Of a DNA stretch of 64,000 bases, positions 17,801 through 26,308 are shown piece by piece. Below the pieces are notes generated by a model. It was not told where the DNA came from and did no database searches. It saw nothing but the letters and a program-made list of their open reading frames with translations. Numbering within the stretch: the stretch's first letter is position 1; each line of letters opens with the position of its first letter. The position numbers and the translations under genes were made by a program. The stretch comes from Archangium sp. (lineage in GTDB: Bacteria; Myxococcota; Myxococcia; Myxococcales; Myxococcaceae): the NCBI GenBank assembly GCA_030681645.1, contig JAUXRX010000041.1:62001-126000 (forward strand). The letters run 5' to 3'.

Positions 17801-17959
17801 GGGTGGATCCTTCTCGATCCGCTGGACCGCCGCGGTCAGGCTGGACCGAGCCGTGTCGAGCCGCTTCTGCGCGTCCGCGACGCGTGCGTCGGGCGCAGCG
17901 AGGACTTCGAGAGGGAAGAGAAGCAGCGAGAGGGCCACGACCGTGCGTGCGAAGTTCAT
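14888..17959 (-). CDS. Secreted all-helical protein with 82-residue repeats
   Basis: A 1023-residue protein with a cleavable signal peptide (MNFARTVVALSLLLFPLEVLA) and an almost entirely helical, Lys/Ala/Asp-rich body. Four strongly conserved 82-residue repeats run from ~362 to ~690 (DVNQ recurs at 368, 450, 532 and 614). Weaker copies appear before and after, recognisable by an aromatic residue followed by a basic helix (Y85, Y173, Y254, Y342, Y748, Y836), giving roughly ten units. The C-terminus (~870-1023) is different and has three cysteines. It is followed by a coupled Cys-rich lipoprotein. Likely periplasmic or extracellular; not matched to a known family. Confidence 0.7.
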   Translation of the reverse strand: MNFARTVVALSLLLFPLEVLAAPDARVADAQKRLDTARSSLTAAVQRIEKDPPSNPDLDAALAAVEALKTAIDAGAEAEANDLDYARAVLAARKELRTQREYVEQRRSKVHVFDSRRVLDAALATLTEKATRAEGKDATAKDFDDDRAAIAALRKLVDDAKPLGKEDPKFAAYLTELTATLARREKALDDRTLAQLVAGQRPLLEEARKAFSTALAALSPAATDAQFKDADTAASALAKRLDDGKALEAKDAAYRGDATKIRAELTQGKKKADDLWSATGLARLKAEIEPARKDLATTARGVRARKPTPDQLAEARTAAIVVRKLIEKFEPEAARSQAFAQYVIEVKGLLFEVEAGLHRRNLEAVSNDVNQALKAIAKKDAPDEAFAEANSALGVLEKTIATMDAKNPTLAPYLFDANKLLREGRASTAQRRTEVDADGQRKKLAEASKDVNQALKAISKKDATDENFAEANSALGILEKTIAAMDAKNPLLAAYVGDANKLLREGRASAGQRRTEVDADAQKKKLAQASKDVNQALKTIARKDVTDENFAEANSALGVLEKTIAATDAKNAMLGPFVFDAKALLRDGKASTKQRRNEVDADLQRKQLAEASKDVNQGLKSIAKNNPPDDAFAEANSAIGILEKTIAAMDAKNALLAAYVNDAKALLRDAKASTNKRRIEVDVERQRVKVEAGRQTLTTLYDALSKPGFTQAQVDAAEGGIKDLLATLDASAELTKKDRQYGAYDREVRKRVAELTKKMGGRKVVLAAANARAALVEAVASTKAKVDAARQPESTDADLTAATQAVEGLNQSIEAQVGLETQDYGYYAQANKSRDELMKLFEKLEIARQVREVRKRTVEAFSAGTAAVNQASSADLRTQKTQYEKAMGLFKACSTDGASMLRENAMLSNAAVVVDGRPSTPKEVVASCVQQVTATDQLLKQVVPLLAFEEGPRRAYELAKSLLDKGKKPEALAQFDECIATGIILQTRSPELKGRKFVVAGAETTLGELIPQCTAQSKALRGK
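15890..16876 (-). repeat. Four tandem 246-bp coding repeats
   Basis: In-frame tandem repeats inside the 1023-residue secreted protein. Each unit encodes 82 residues including NQALKAIAKKDA-, AEANSALGVLEKTIA- and DAKN-like blocks. The near identity of the four copies against the more divergent outer copies suggests recent internal duplication. Confidence 0.85.
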
Positions 17960-18019
17960 CGGGGGGCCGACCCTACCTCTCCGGGGTCGGTCTCTGTGAT
18001 CTGAAGGTGTGCGGCAAGG

Positions 18020-19669
18020 TCACCCTTTCTGCTCCCGCCGGGGGGCCGGTGAGGCGGGGAACTCCAGCCGCCGACGCTCCGCGGCCTGGGGCTTCTGGCG
18101 GCGCTCGGCCTCGGCCGGATTCGCCTGCTCCTGCTCACGCCGTCGCGCCTCTTCGTTCTGGCGGCGCTCGGTCTCGAGGCGCTGCTCCTGCTCGCCACGC
18201 TGACGATCAGCCTCGGCGCGGCGCCGCGCGTCTTCCTGCTGGCGGCGCGCGGCCTCGATGCGGTTCGCCTGATCCTCCGCCGTCCGACGGCGCTCAGCCT
18301 CGACCCGGAGACGCTCTTCCTGGTTCCGCCGGCGCTCGGCGTCGAGGCGGTTGGCCTGCTCCTCGGCCGCCCGGCGTCGCTCAGCTTCGGCACGCAGGCG
18401 CTCGTCCTCCTTCTGGCGGCGTCCTGCCTCGACGTGACTCGCCTGCTCCTCAGCCGCGCGGCGGCGCTCGGTCTCGACGCGGAGCCGTTCCGCGTCGTCG
18501 CGACGCGCAGGCGAGGCGCGATCGGCCTGCTCTTCCGCCGCCCGGCGACGCTCAGCCTCCTCACGAAGCCGCTGCTCCTGGTTCTGGCGACGCGCGGCCT
18601 CCATGCGATTGGCCAGCTCTTCCGCTTCACGGCGGCGCTCGGCCTCTGCGCGAATCGCCTGCTCCTCAGCGGCACGGCGACGCTCGGCCTCGAGACGATC
18701 GACCTGCTCCCGCTCGCGGCGCTCCGTCTCGAGGCGATGGGCCTCCGCTTCTGCTGCGCGGCGCTCGGCCTCGTGGCGATTGGCCTGCTCCACGCGGCGA
18801 CGCTCCGCCTCGAGGAGATTCTGCTGCTCCACGCGGCGACGCTCCGCCTCGAGGAGGTTCGTCTGCTCCGCGCGGCGGCGCTCCGCCTCGAGGCGATCCG
18901 CCTGCTCCACCCGGCGACGCTCCGCCTCGAGGCGGTTCGCCTGCTCCACCCGGCGGCGCTCCGCCTCGAGGACGTGGGCCTGCTCGACCCGGCGGCGCTC
19001 CGCCTCGAGGACGTGGGCCTGCTCCACCCGGCGACGCTCAGCCTCGAGGACGTTGGCCTGCTCCGCCCGGCGACGCTCCGTCTCGAGGACGTTGGCCTGC
19101 TCCGCCCGGCGACGCTCCGTCTCGAGGACGTTGGCCTGCTCCGCCCGGCGACGCTCCGTCTCGAGCCGACTGGCCTGCGCTTCCGCGCGTCGGCGCTCGC
19201 TCTCGAGACGCTCGGCGCCGCGACGCTCGGCCTCGGCGCGGAGAAGCCGCTCTTCCCTGCGCTCCTGTTCCCGCTGCGCGTCCCGGCGCTGCTCGAACGG
19301 AGACCGCGTGTCGCGCGCCACGTGCATGGGCCGCTCGAGCCGGTGCCTGCGAGCGCCTCCGCCGTGGCCGGGCGACCAGGCCCACGGGGTTCCCCGGTTC
19401 CGCCGGTCATGGGCGTCACGCCGCACGCACCGTTGACCATCGACGAAGACGTACGTGTCGCCCTCGAAGTACTCGGTGGTGGCGTAGAAGTAGACGTCTC
19501 CCTCGTAGAGGTTCTCGTCGGGCTGGTACGCATACGCGGCGACGGGCTCGATCACCCCTCGAGGCGCGAGTTCGCCGCTCACCACGGGCTCGACCTCGAA
19601 GTGGTGCGCGCAGGCCGAAGCCATCAGCAGCGCAACCACGATCACCGCAGCGGAGTTGTTCGTTCTCAC
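18020..19669 (-). CDS. Lipoprotein with long Arg/Glu single-helix domain
   Basis: A 549-residue lipoprotein: the signal ends in lipobox MASAC (Cys20). Residues ~20-125 are a small domain (YEGDVYFYATTEYFEGDTYVF). From ~125 to ~540 the protein is an uninterrupted run of Ala, Glu, Arg and Gln in a 13-residue period (AERRRVEQANRLE), expected to form a stable single alpha helix or extended coiled coil tens of nanometres long. It ends in a basic Pro-rich tail. It starts with GTG and has no clear ribosome-binding site. Such lipoproteins could span the periplasm or act as a spacer; that role is inferred. Confidence 0.7.
   Translation of the reverse strand: MRTNNSAAVIVVALLMASACAHHFEVEPVVSGELAPRGVIEPVAAYAYQPDENLYEGDVYFYATTEYFEGDTYVFVDGQRCVRRDAHDRRNRGTPWAWSPGHGGGARRHRLERPMHVARDTRSPFEQRRDAQREQERREERLLRAEAERRGAERLESERRRAEAQASRLETERRRAEQANVLETERRRAEQANVLETERRRAEQANVLEAERRRVEQAHVLEAERRRVEQAHVLEAERRRVEQANRLEAERRRVEQADRLEAERRRAEQTNLLEAERRRVEQQNLLEAERRRVEQANRHEAERRAAEAEAHRLETERREREQVDRLEAERRRAAEEQAIRAEAERRREAEELANRMEAARRQNQEQRLREEAERRRAAEEQADRASPARRDDAERLRVETERRRAAEEQASHVEAGRRQKEDERLRAEAERRRAAEEQANRLDAERRRNQEERLRVEAERRRTAEDQANRIEAARRQQEDARRRAEADRQRGEQEQRLETERRQNEEARRREQEQANPAEAERRQKPQAAERRRLEFPASPAPRREQKG
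18690..19190 (-). repeat. 39-bp tandem coding repeats (13-residue helical unit)
   Basis: About a dozen consecutive 39-bp units, each encoding a version of AERRRVEQANRLE. Some neighbouring units are identical at nucleotide level. They lie wholly within the lipoprotein gene and keep frame. Confidence 0.85.
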
Positions 19670-19700
19670 GCACCGACGGACGGGTCACCCCACCCTTCAC

Positions 19701-20023
19701 ATTCAGCGCCTGATTGTGAAGAAGGGTTGCGGCGGGTGGCACGTCCTCCACGTGAAGCTCGAGAAGGCAGCCGACACCGGGCGCTGCGAGGTCTCGTTTC
19801 AGACCGAGGACGACGCGCGGTACCCGCAGGCGCCGGGCCACGTGGGCTCGCGGTGCGCGGCTTCTGGACGGTGGTGCCCGCGGACGCAGGGAAGCTGAAC
19901 ATCACCTACCTCATCTTCAGCGACCCGGGTGGCGCCGTACCTCCGTTCCTCGCGAAGGGCGGCCAGCGCAAGGCGGCGATCGACTTCTTCAAGACCATCC
20001 TCGCGCGCGTGAAGGACCGCTGA
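19701..20023 (+). pseudogene. Truncated, frameshifted START-domain gene remnant
   Basis: The plus strand encodes the C-terminal half of a START/SRPBCC lipid-binding domain in two frames. The first part runs to about 19845 (RLIVKKGCGGWHVLHVKLEK..., EVSFQTEDDARYPQ). The second resumes in another frame (VRGFWTVVPADAGKLNITY, then SDPGGAVPPFLAKGGQRKAA) to the stop at 20023. The SDPGG-x-x-P motif and the final amphipathic helix are typical of bacterial START proteins. The N-terminal half is missing: the sequence before it is the oppositely oriented lipoprotein gene. The frameshift and missing 5' half indicate a dead gene. Confidence 0.6.
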
Positions 20024-20024
20024 C

Positions 20025-20843
20025 TCAGGGCACGATGAACGTCGCCTTCACGCGCTTCGACTGCGCGAAGTACGCGATCCACACCAGGCTCGAGATGAAG
20101 GCGCGGCCGACCTGCACGCCCGCGTTCTGCTCGCCGACCGGCGTGCCGGCGATGCTCTCGATCCACCCGGTCAACACCAGCGAGAGAACCGCGAGCAGCA
20201 TCGCCGCCGTGTAGAACGAGATCATCAGCGGCACCGCGCGCCGCTTCTTCTGGAAGAAGGCGATGGCCGCGAAGATCGCCAGCGCGAGGTACGAGGCGTT
20301 CGCGAGCATCTCGACCACCACCGGCGCGAGGAGCGGCCCCGAGACTTCCGGCACCGCCATCGCGTCCTGCCCCAGGCCTACGAGGGCGGACAGCGGGCCG
20401 ACCAGCGTCACGTGCAGCGCCGGCAACACCAGCCACCCGCCGATGCCCTGCACGTGCGGGAAACGCGCCTCGCAGGTGGGGCACTGGTTCGACTCCGGGG
20501 CGCGCACGAAGCCCGCGTCCTTGAGGCAGCGGGCGCAGAAGAACTTGCCGCAGCGTGTACAGGTGCCGACCACGGGCCAGGCCGCGTGCAATGGACAGGG
20601 GTGTGTCGGCGTCTCGGCGGGAGGCTCCGAGGGGAGCTCCACGGGCTGGCTCTGCGGTGCGCCAGGCGTCGCGACGGCAAGGGAGAAGCCGGCTTCCCCG
20701 CGCCCTGCCCGCGCGGCGATGCGCGCCTCGTCCTCGTCGAGCCCCCGCTCCCGCAGCGCCCGCTCGATCTCCAGAATCGCCGCGCCCTGGGAATGGAGGC
20801 GCTTCGCCAACGCGTAGGGTGTCTCCGCCGTCTCGTCTGCCAT
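20025..20843 (-). CDS. DUF2569-like membrane protein with B-box-type zinc finger
   Basis: A 272-residue protein. Residues ~5-45 are a helical hairpin; ~90-135 are a cysteine/histidine-rich zinc-binding segment (CPLH, CTRCGKFFCARC, CPTC). The C-terminal half has four transmembrane helices and begins GIGGWLVLPALH, as in DUF2569 proteins. ATG at 20843 follows GGGAG at good spacing, so the slightly longer upstream reading is rejected. Family function unknown. The stop is one base from the remnant START gene on the other strand. Confidence 0.7.
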   Translation of the reverse strand: MADETAETPYALAKRLHSQGAAILEIERALRERGLDEDEARIAARAGRGEAGFSLAVATPGAPQSQPVELPSEPPAETPTHPCPLHAAWPVVGTCTRCGKFFCARCLKDAGFVRAPESNQCPTCEARFPHVQGIGGWLVLPALHVTLVGPLSALVGLGQDAMAVPEVSGPLLAPVVVEMLANASYLALAIFAAIAFFQKKRRAVPLMISFYTAAMLLAVLSLVLTGWIESIAGTPVGEQNAGVQVGRAFISSLVWIAYFAQSKRVKATFIVP

Positions 20844-20957
20844 CGCCACGCTCCCGTCGCGGCAGAATACAGTCACGCGATGCGCTTCACCCGATCAGAT
20901 CCGCGCTCCGAGGTGAGCGCGCTCTGGTTCATGGGACGTTGAAGAGTCCCGTCGGCG

Positions 20958-23900
20958 TCAGCTGATCAGCCCCGGGAAGTAGAGCCGGGCCATGCGGTCG
21001 ACCGACTTCACGCCCAGGCGCTCCGCGGCGGCGCGTGCGTGCGCCTCGCCTGCGGCGTCAGCGTGGAGCCGCGCGGTGACGAACCGGCCGCAGTGGGCGT
21101 GCAGCTCGAGGCCAGCCTCTTCGCAGCGCTTCACCGCGCGCTCGAGCGGCCCGGCGGGGTCAGCCCCCGCCGCGCGCCGCTCACCCGCCCTCAGCGAGAG
21201 GGCCAGCGCATCGGCCCACGGGCGCCTGCGTTTCTCCAGCGTGTCGACCTCGCGGAGCAGCGCCCTGCGCGAAGCGCCCGAGGCGCCCGCCAGGAGCAGC
21301 GCGCGACCGCGCATCCACGCGATGGCCACGGCGATCCACTCGGTGCGTGAGAGCAGCGAGCGCTCGAGCGCGGGCAACCCTTCGTCGAGCACCTGCTGCG
21401 CGGCGGCCCCGTCGCCCACGTAGAGCTCGATGTGGAACCGGCAGAGCAGGTGAAAGAAGTGCTGCACCGAGTAGCCGGTGGTCTCGAGCCCCGCGCGCGC
21501 CAGCTCGGCCTCGAGCCGCGCGCGCGGCTCGTCGTCGGCCGCCAGCCACACCAGGTTCGGCAGGCCTGCCCTCAGGTTGGCCTCGGCGTAGCGATCGCCC
21601 CGCTCGATCGCCAGCCGCAGGTACCCGCCCAGCCGGCGCCCCAGCTCGGCGAAGTCCCCTGCCTGCGCCAGGCCCGCGAGCGCGAAGAGCTGAATGGTGA
21701 ACCGCTCCTTCACCGCGCCGGGGCAGCGGGTGAAGAGCTCCACCGCCTCCTCGAGCCGCGCCCGCGACTCCGCGAGGTGCCCGAGGTGAAAGAACGCGAT
21801 GCCCGCGCCGCCCAGCGCGCAGGCGCGGGCGTAGGGCTGGCCCAGCGCGGCCGAGACCTCGTCGGCTTCGGCCATGAGCTGGCGGGTGCGCGCCTCGGCC
21901 CTGCCGCCGGCGTTTCCCGAGAAGGCGGTCTCGAAGCCCAGGCATACGGCCACGCGCGCCGATTCACCCGCGCGCAACGCTCGCAGCAGCGCCTGCCCCA
22001 TCAGGTCGGCCGCGCGCAGCGAGTCGACCGCGGCCAGCCCGATGGACGTGGAGGTCAACGCGTCGATCCGCGCCAGCTCGGCGGAAGCGATCGTCTCGGC
22101 CGCCCGCGCCACGAAGTGACGCCCCCGCAGCCGCAGCCGGGCGCGCGTCCACACCAGCGAGGCGACGGCGCCGCGCGGGGTGTTCGCCAGCGACAGGCCC
22201 TGCGCCTCGAGCACCGAGCGGGTGAGCGACAGGCCCCGCTCGAGATGGCCCGAGCGCAGCAGCTGGCCAGCCGCGCGGCGACGGAGCTCGAGCTGCTCGG
22301 TGGGCGGCGCGCCCTCGCACGCCGCGAGCAACGCCTCGGCGGCGCCTTGACCCTGTCCCGCATTCGAGAGCGCCTCGCCCAGCGCCGCCTTCACTGCGCG
22401 CGCGCCGGGCTGGGACGGCGCCCACTCGAGCGACCTGGCGTAGAGCTGGGCCGCGTGGTGGAAGGCGAGCGCCGACATCGCGCGCTCGGCGCCGCGGGTG
22501 GCCTGGGCCGCGGCCGCTTCGGGGCGCCCCGCGCCATGGAGGTGCAGCGCGAGCAGCTCGGGGTCGACCGCACCCGCCGCCTCGAGCGCGTGGGCGAGCC
22601 CCGCGTGGCGCTCCGACTTGAGGGGCGCGGGCAGCTCGGCCTCGACCGCGCGCCGCAGGGTGTCGTGGTAGGGCTCGAGCGAGCCATCGCGCCGCACCCG
22701 CACCAGCCGGCCTGCCCGCAGGTGGCCCAGCGCGAGGCCGTCGTCGGTGCCCAGCGCGGCGGCGGCCACCCAGAGCGCGCGCGGCAGCGGCGCCCCTGCC
22801 AGGCACACCACCTCGAGCAGCCGCTGCGCCGCAGCAGGGAGCTTCGCCACGCGCGCCGAGACCGCCCCGCGCAGCCCGCCCTCGTGACCGGCGAGGGTGT
22901 GCAGGAGAAATGGGTTGCCTCCGGCCTCCGCCACCAGCGCCTCGACCGCCCGGCCCTCGGGGAGCAGCGCGCGGGCGAGGTGATGACTCTGCGTGGGCGT
23001 GAGCGGAGCCAGCCGCAGCTCGAGGCGCTGGGCGCGCGCGCCGAACGGACCCCGGGGGCTGACCTCGTCGGCCGGCGGCGGCTCGGCTTTCGCGCGGGGT
23101 GCCGGGTCGCCCGCGTTCGCCGCCGCGGCCCGCTCGACCCTCTCTCCGCGGAACGCCTCGAGCAGCGGGTGGCCTTCGTCGCGCAGCGCCCCCAGGAAGA
23201 GCACCGGCGGTGGCGACTCGCCCTCCAGCAGCTCGCGGAGGAAGGGCACCGAGTCGGTGTCGGCCCAGTGGAGATCGTCGATGCACACCAGCACCCGCGC
23301 CTCGCTCGCCGCGAAGGTCAGCACCTCTCGCAGCGCGACGGCCGACTCGTGGAGGTGCGCCTCGGGGGGAGAGCTCGACGGCGTCGCCCCGGCGAGCGCG
23401 GGCACGTGCCGCAGCGCCGGAAAGCTGCGGCCCAGGTTCGCCGCGTGCCTGAGCAGCGGGCCCGGGAGCGGCGCGCTGCGCGAGGTCAACCAGCGGGCGA
23501 GGCCATCGACGAGGCCGTCGATGGCCTTGAAGGGCGTGCTCTCGTGCTCGAAGCAGCGCGAGGCGAGCACCAGCACGCCGTCGACGTCCCGCTTGCTGGC
23601 GAGGAACTGCCTCAAGAGCGCCGACTTCCCCAGCCCGGGCGCGCCCTGGAGCCACACCGCCACCGCGCCCTCGGCTCGCACCCGCTCGAAGGCACGCTCG
23701 AGCTCGGAGAGCGCGTCCTCGCGGCCGATCAACGGCGCGTCGGGCCGCCACGCGAGCAGCGGCACCAGGGTGGAATCGAGCGCCGTCACCACCTCGGCGG
23801 CCGAGGGCCTCGCGGCGGGTGAGAGGGCGAGCATGCGCGCGCACAGCGCCCGCAGCGGCCCGGGCGTGGCCGCGTCGAGCTTCAGCACCGCCTCGCCGCG

Positions 23901-24575
23901 GCGCTTGTTCGCCAGCACCTCGAGCGCAGGGCCCTCGAAGGGCCGAACGCCGCACAGCGCCTCGTGCAGCATCACGCCCAGCGCGTACACGTCACTCGCC
24001 GCGCTGGCGTGCGCCCCCGCGGCCTGCTCGGGCGCGAGGTACCCGGCTGCGCCCACCAGGCCCTCACCCGCGTCGGGAGCGCCGTCGACCGCGAGGCCGA
24101 AGTCGAGCACCACCGCGCGCCCCGCGGGCGTGACGCGCACGTTCGACGGCTTCAGGTCGCGGTGCAGCCGCCCCGAGGCATGGAGGAAGCTCAAGCCCAG
24201 CGCGACCTGCACGAAGACGTGGCGCACGCGCTCGACGCCCGCGCCCTCGAGCGCGGGCCGCAGCTCGAGGCCGTCGACCGCCTCCATCACCAGGAACCAG
24301 TGGTCGCCCTCGCGGCCCAGCTCGTGGAGCGCGACCAGGTTGTCGTGCGCGAGATCGGTGAGGGCGCGGAACTCGCGCTTGAAGGCCTGGAGCGCGGTGG
24401 GGCGATCGGCGCGCAGCGCCTTGACGGCCACCCGGGCACCACGCGCGCGCTCGGTGGCCGCGAAGACGGTGCCGAACTGGCCGCGGCCCAGCAGCGCCGT
24501 GGGGGTGAAGCGCCGGGAGAGCGCCTCTGGCCACGCGGCGAGGGCGAACTCGCGCCTCGAGGGGGAGACGGTCAC
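20958..24575 (-). CDS. Ser/Thr kinase-AAA ATPase-TPR signalling protein
   Basis: A 1205-residue multidomain protein. Residues ~23-270 are a complete eukaryote-like kinase: GRGQFGTV (30-37), catalytic K52, HRDLKPSN (138-145), DFG (158-160) and APEQ. Residues ~280-560 are a STAND-type ATPase with Walker A GAPGLGKSAL (311-320) and Walker B VCIDDLHWAD (430-439). The remainder (~640-1190) is TPR-like helical repeats. Such proteins integrate signals through regulated oligomerisation. Its ATG overlaps the stop of the upstream sigma-54 activator gene by 4 nt, so the kinase probably acts on, or with, that regulator. Confidence 0.85.
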   Translation of the reverse strand: MTVSPSRREFALAAWPEALSRRFTPTALLGRGQFGTVFAATERARGARVAVKALRADRPTALQAFKREFRALTDLAHDNLVALHELGREGDHWFLVMEAVDGLELRPALEGAGVERVRHVFVQVALGLSFLHASGRLHRDLKPSNVRVTPAGRAVVLDFGLAVDGAPDAGEGLVGAAGYLAPEQAAGAHASAASDVYALGVMLHEALCGVRPFEGPALEVLANKRRGEAVLKLDAATPGPLRALCARMLALSPAARPSAAEVVTALDSTLVPLLAWRPDAPLIGREDALSELERAFERVRAEGAVAVWLQGAPGLGKSALLRQFLASKRDVDGVLVLASRCFEHESTPFKAIDGLVDGLARWLTSRSAPLPGPLLRHAANLGRSFPALRHVPALAGATPSSSPPEAHLHESAVALREVLTFAASEARVLVCIDDLHWADTDSVPFLRELLEGESPPPVLFLGALRDEGHPLLEAFRGERVERAAAANAGDPAPRAKAEPPPADEVSPRGPFGARAQRLELRLAPLTPTQSHHLARALLPEGRAVEALVAEAGGNPFLLHTLAGHEGGLRGAVSARVAKLPAAAQRLLEVVCLAGAPLPRALWVAAAALGTDDGLALGHLRAGRLVRVRRDGSLEPYHDTLRRAVEAELPAPLKSERHAGLAHALEAAGAVDPELLALHLHGAGRPEAAAAQATRGAERAMSALAFHHAAQLYARSLEWAPSQPGARAVKAALGEALSNAGQGQGAAEALLAACEGAPPTEQLELRRRAAGQLLRSGHLERGLSLTRSVLEAQGLSLANTPRGAVASLVWTRARLRLRGRHFVARAAETIASAELARIDALTSTSIGLAAVDSLRAADLMGQALLRALRAGESARVAVCLGFETAFSGNAGGRAEARTRQLMAEADEVSAALGQPYARACALGGAGIAFFHLGHLAESRARLEEAVELFTRCPGAVKERFTIQLFALAGLAQAGDFAELGRRLGGYLRLAIERGDRYAEANLRAGLPNLVWLAADDEPRARLEAELARAGLETTGYSVQHFFHLLCRFHIELYVGDGAAAQQVLDEGLPALERSLLSRTEWIAVAIAWMRGRALLLAGASGASRRALLREVDTLEKRRRPWADALALSLRAGERRAAGADPAGPLERAVKRCEEAGLELHAHCGRFVTARLHADAAGEAHARAAAERLGVKSVDRMARLYFPGLIS

Positions 24576-26146
24576 TCGCGCCCGAGCCCGTAGGACGCCA
24601 TGCGGCTGAGCAGGCTGGTGCGGGGCAGGCCCAGCTCGCGCGCGGCGCGCGAGACCACGCCGTCGGCGCGCGCGAGGGCCGCGCGGATGACGTCACGCTC
24701 CTGGGCGTCGAGCGTATCGCGGCGCTGCTGCAGCTCGAGCCACCCGGCCGGCGGTGCCGGGGCCTCCGCGGGTTTCGGCGCGACGCCGGGCGTGGGGGCG
24801 CCGTCGACGTGCGCGGTGGTGAGGCGATCGGCGTCGGCGTCTTCGAGCAGCGCGTGGTCCATCGCGCGGCGGAGCGTGGCCTCGAGCTGGCGGAAGTTGC
24901 CCGGCCAGTCGTGCTGTTCCGAGGTGAGCCACTTCACCAGGGCGGGCTCGAGGCTCCACTGCCGGGCGGGATCGACGCGGCGCAGGTAGTCGAGCGCGAG
25001 CGCCCCGAGGTCGGCGCGCCGCTCGCGCAGCGAGGGCAGGTGCAGCCGGTGCCCGGCGATGCGGTAGTACAGGTCGGCGCGGAAGCGGCCGTCGGCGACC
25101 GCGGCCTCCATGTCGCCGTTGGTGGCGCAGATGAGCCGGGTGCGGCTGCGCCGCGACTCAGGGCGGGCCCAGCCCAGCGGGCGGTAGGTGCCGAACTGGG
25201 TGAAGTCGAGCAGCAGCTGCTGCGCCGCGCGGGGAAGGTTGAGGATCTCGTCGAAGATGAGGCTGCCGCCGTCGGCGTACTCCACCAGGCCCACCCGCCG
25301 GGCGAGCGCGCCGGAGAACGCACCCTTCTCGTGGCCGAAGAGCTCGGAGGTGATGGTGTTGAGATCGTCGCTGCTGCCCAGCGTGGCGCGCACCACCGGG
25401 GTGCGGCCCGACGCCTCGGCGAAGAGCTGGGCGAGCATCGTCTTGCCGGTGCCCGATTCCCCGGTGAAGAGGATGGGGGCGTCGGAGAGCAGCGCCGCCC
25501 TCACGCTGCGGGCGAGCGGTTCGAGCGCGGGTGAGCCGAGCAGTTGATCGAACGTCGGCCCCACCGGGCGCTGCAGCCGCACCCGCTCGCTGCGCAGCGA
25601 TTCCCGCGTCTGGGCCAGGCGTTGTCCCTGGGCCACCACCGACGAGAGCAGCGCGGCGGCGGCGGTGAGGAACTCGGCCACCCGGGGCGAAGGGATCTTC
25701 GAACGATCGCGGAAGTCGACGTACAGCACGCCGCGCCGCGCGCCGTCGTCACCCTGCGCGGCCGACAGCACGCCCGGCTCGAGCGGCACCGCGAAGGCCG
25801 CGAGAATGCCGAAGGCCTGCACGCTCTCGGTGCCGCCGTCGCCGTCGAAGGCCGACATCGAGACGCAGCGCCCCGCCTGTTCGGCCTCGCGCACCAGGGT
25901 GCGGGTGAGCTGCTGCCGCTCGGCAGCGCTCAGCGCCCGGCCCTCTTTCCGCGCGTTCACCGGCACCGTCTCGCCCTCGGCGTACGAGAGCAGGAGCAGG
26001 GCGCGGTCGGCGCCCAGCACGTCGGCGAGCGCGTCGAGGAAGTCGTCGGGGGTCAGGTCGCTGTTCCCCAGGCGCGAGAGGAGCGCCTGCAGCCCTGCCC
26101 ACAGGCCTCGCTCGTCGAGGGAAGGATCGATTGCCAGCGGCCGCAT
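24572..26146 (-). CDS. Sigma-54-dependent activator with N-terminal GAF domain
   Basis: A 524-residue enhancer-binding protein. Residues ~20-180 form a GAF-like sensor domain; ~200-430 are the AAA+ sigma-54 interaction domain with Walker A GESGTGKT (229-236), GAFSGA (275-280, a Thr-to-Ser variant of the sigma-54-contacting GAFTGA loop) and Walker B SLIFDE (295-300). A Pro-rich linker leads to a Fis-type helix-turn-helix at ~485-520. There is no receiver domain, so control is by ligand or protein contact. ATG at 26146 starts the recognisable protein; an in-frame ATG at 26230 is possible. Coupled to the downstream kinase gene. Confidence 0.87.
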   Translation of the reverse strand: MRPLAIDPSLDERGLWAGLQALLSRLGNSDLTPDDFLDALADVLGADRALLLLSYAEGETVPVNARKEGRALSAAERQQLTRTLVREAEQAGRCVSMSAFDGDGGTESVQAFGILAAFAVPLEPGVLSAAQGDDGARRGVLYVDFRDRSKIPSPRVAEFLTAAAALLSSVVAQGQRLAQTRESLRSERVRLQRPVGPTFDQLLGSPALEPLARSVRAALLSDAPILFTGESGTGKTMLAQLFAEASGRTPVVRATLGSSDDLNTITSELFGHEKGAFSGALARRVGLVEYADGGSLIFDEILNLPRAAQQLLLDFTQFGTYRPLGWARPESRRSRTRLICATNGDMEAAVADGRFRADLYYRIAGHRLHLPSLRERRADLGALALDYLRRVDPARQWSLEPALVKWLTSEQHDWPGNFRQLEATLRRAMDHALLEDADADRLTTAHVDGAPTPGVAPKPAEAPAPPAGWLELQQRRDTLDAQERDVIRAALARADGVVSRAARELGLPRTSLLSRMASYGLGRE

Positions 26147-26308
26147 GGGTTGAACAGGGTACCTCAGGCGCCGCCCGTCTTCCCCGCGAAGTGACGCGCT
26201 GACGTCGCCCCGACACCCGGGGAGCGTCATTTCGACCGTCGCCCGAAGGGGAACGGCGGCATGCCCGGTGCTTCCGTGCCATTCCCCGCCTGCCCCAGGA
26301 GCTTCCCC

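Noticed and set aside
14804-18004. 1066-codon open frame opposite the helical repeat protein
   Set aside because: Mirrors the 246-bp repeats of the real gene and has no signal, motif or ribosome-binding site of its own.
18690-19190. Regular 39-bp repeats resembling a CRISPR array
   Set aside because: No spacers; units are contiguous and keep reading frame in a protein gene.
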